From positions 1 through 7,443 of the forward strand of contig JBMOIY010000102.1 of the NCBI GenBank assembly GCA_049317085.1: a stretch of 7,443 nucleotides of DNA, written 5' to 3'. Both the position numbers and the translations under genes were made by a program. The notes under the pieces are model-generated. The model searched no databases and had not been told where the DNA came from. It saw nothing but the letters and a program-made list of their open reading frames with translations. Shown here in pieces: positions 6,768 through 7,443 of this stretch. The stretch's first letter is position 1; the number at the start of each line of letters is the position of its first letter. Origin of the DNA: QFOX01 sp049317085 (lineage in GTDB: Bacteria > Pseudomonadota > Alphaproteobacteria > Rickettsiales > UBA3002).

Positions 6768-7443
6768 ATGAATAGCCTCGGATTTAACAAGCCTGAAAGC
6801 CAGACACGCGTCGTCGTTGCCATGAGCGGCGGGGTGGACTCGTCCGTCGTGGCGGCGCTGCTGCATGGCCAAGGCTATGAGGTCATCGGTATTACGTTGC
6901 AGCTGTATGATCATGGGGTGGCCGTGGGCAAGAAGGGTGCGTGCTGTGCGGGTCAGGACATCCATGACGCGCGGCGGGTGGCGGATTCGCTCGGTATCGC
7001 GCATTATGTGCTGAATTACGAATCGCGTTTCAAAGATGCGGTGATGGAGGATTTCGCCGATACGTATCTCGCCGGGGCGACGCCCATTCCGTGCGTGCGG
7101 TGTAACCAATCCGTGAAATTCAAGGATTTGCTAATGACGGCGCGTGATTTAGGTGCGGATTGCATGGCGACGGGACATTATGTGCAGCGGTTGGTTGGGG
7201 CTAATGGTCGCGCGGAATTGCATCGCGGGGCGGACCCGGATAAGGATCAAAGCTATTTCCTGTTCGCGACGACGCAGGAGCAGCTGGAGTTCCTGCGCTT
7301 CCCGCTGGGTGGATTGAAGAAGGAGCAGACGCGGGCGCTGGCAGACAAATTTGGCCTCGCGGTGGCGAATAAGCCGGACTCGCAGGATATTTGTTTCGTG
7401 CCTACCGGCGGATATGCGGCGGTCATCGAGAAAATTCGTCCAG
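6768..7443 (+). CDS. mnmA: tRNA-uridine 2-sulfurtransferase MnmA, N-terminal part, cut by window edge
   Basis: MnmA activates the wobble uridine U34 of tRNA-Lys, -Glu and -Gln with ATP and replaces its 2-oxygen with sulfur, in the cytoplasm. The first 225 codons are present. The PP-loop SGGVDSS (20-26) binds ATP. CVRCN (109-113) contains C112, at the place of catalytic C102 in E. coli MnmA, and DICF (207-210) contains C209, matching E. coli C199. TGHYV (135-139) and DKDQSYFLF (158-166) are further family signatures. A segment with CC (59-60) and AGQDIHDARR follows a form typical of alphaproteobacterial and mitochondrial homologues. The ATG at 6768 is chosen because the next in-frame ATG (6822) would remove the first beta strand before the PP-loop. 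No ribosome site precedes it. The C-terminal beta-barrel part is beyond the right edge. The gene appears to have its own promoter, separate from the prfB cluster. Confidence 0.95.
   Translation, partial: MNSLGFNKPESQTRVVVAMSGGVDSSVVAALLHGQGYEVIGITLQLYDHGVAVGKKGACCAGQDIHDARRVADSLGIAHYVLNYESRFKDAVMEDFADTYLAGATPIPCVRCNQSVKFKDLLMTARDLGADCMATGHYVQRLVGANGRAELHRGADPDKDQSYFLFATTQEQLEFLRFPLGGLKKEQTRALADKFGLAVANKPDSQDICFVPTGGYAAVIEKIRP

Noticed and set aside
6669..7109. 146-codon minus-strand open frame antisense to mnmA
   Set aside because: MnmA PP-loop and catalytic cysteine motifs occupy the plus strand; the antisense product resembles nothing known.

Overview
The window reads as a chromosomal core region of an alphaproteobacterium. 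The DNA is fairly GC-rich and densely coding, with no transposase, integrase, tRNA, rRNA or CRISPR array. The lineage is inferred from three things: a long acidic insertion inside the S1 domain of RNase E, the gene order rne / amidase / PBP1a / prfB, and the CVRCN and CCAGQD signatures of MnmA. I cannot place it below class level.

Layout: (1) 1-1277, minus strand: N-terminal 425 codons of RNase E, cut by the left edge. (2) 1278-1673: divergent intergenic region with a candidate rne promoter and a hairpin-rich rne leader. (3) 1674-6479, plus strand: a tight three-gene cluster of an exported AMIN/Amidase_3 cell-wall amidase, a class A penicillin-binding protein (PBP1a) and peptide chain release factor 2. 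The gaps are 12 bases and then a one-base stop/start overlap (TAATG). The RF2 gene is split into two frames by an in-frame UGA at codon 24 and needs the classic +1 programmed frameshift. (4) 6480-6767: an intergenic region holding a short palindromic element of dispersed-repeat type, then a sigma70-like promoter placed so close to the next gene that its mRNA would be leaderless. (5) 6768-7443, plus strand: first 225 codons of the tRNA 2-thiouridylase MnmA, cut by the right edge.

Functionally, the amidase splits peptidoglycan at the septum while PBP1a polymerises and cross-links it. RF2 ends translation at UGA/UAA and controls its own level through the frameshift. RNase E starts mRNA decay, and MnmA thiolates the wobble uridine of Lys/Glu/Gln tRNAs. 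I found no convincing undescribed multi-gene system. The points worth a second look are the frameshift site with its weak Shine-Dalgarno-like stimulator, the apparently leaderless mnmA with a 12-bp palindrome over its -10 box, the structured rne leader, the large RNase E insertion, the repeat-like palindrome, and a periplasmic CxxC pair in PBP1a.
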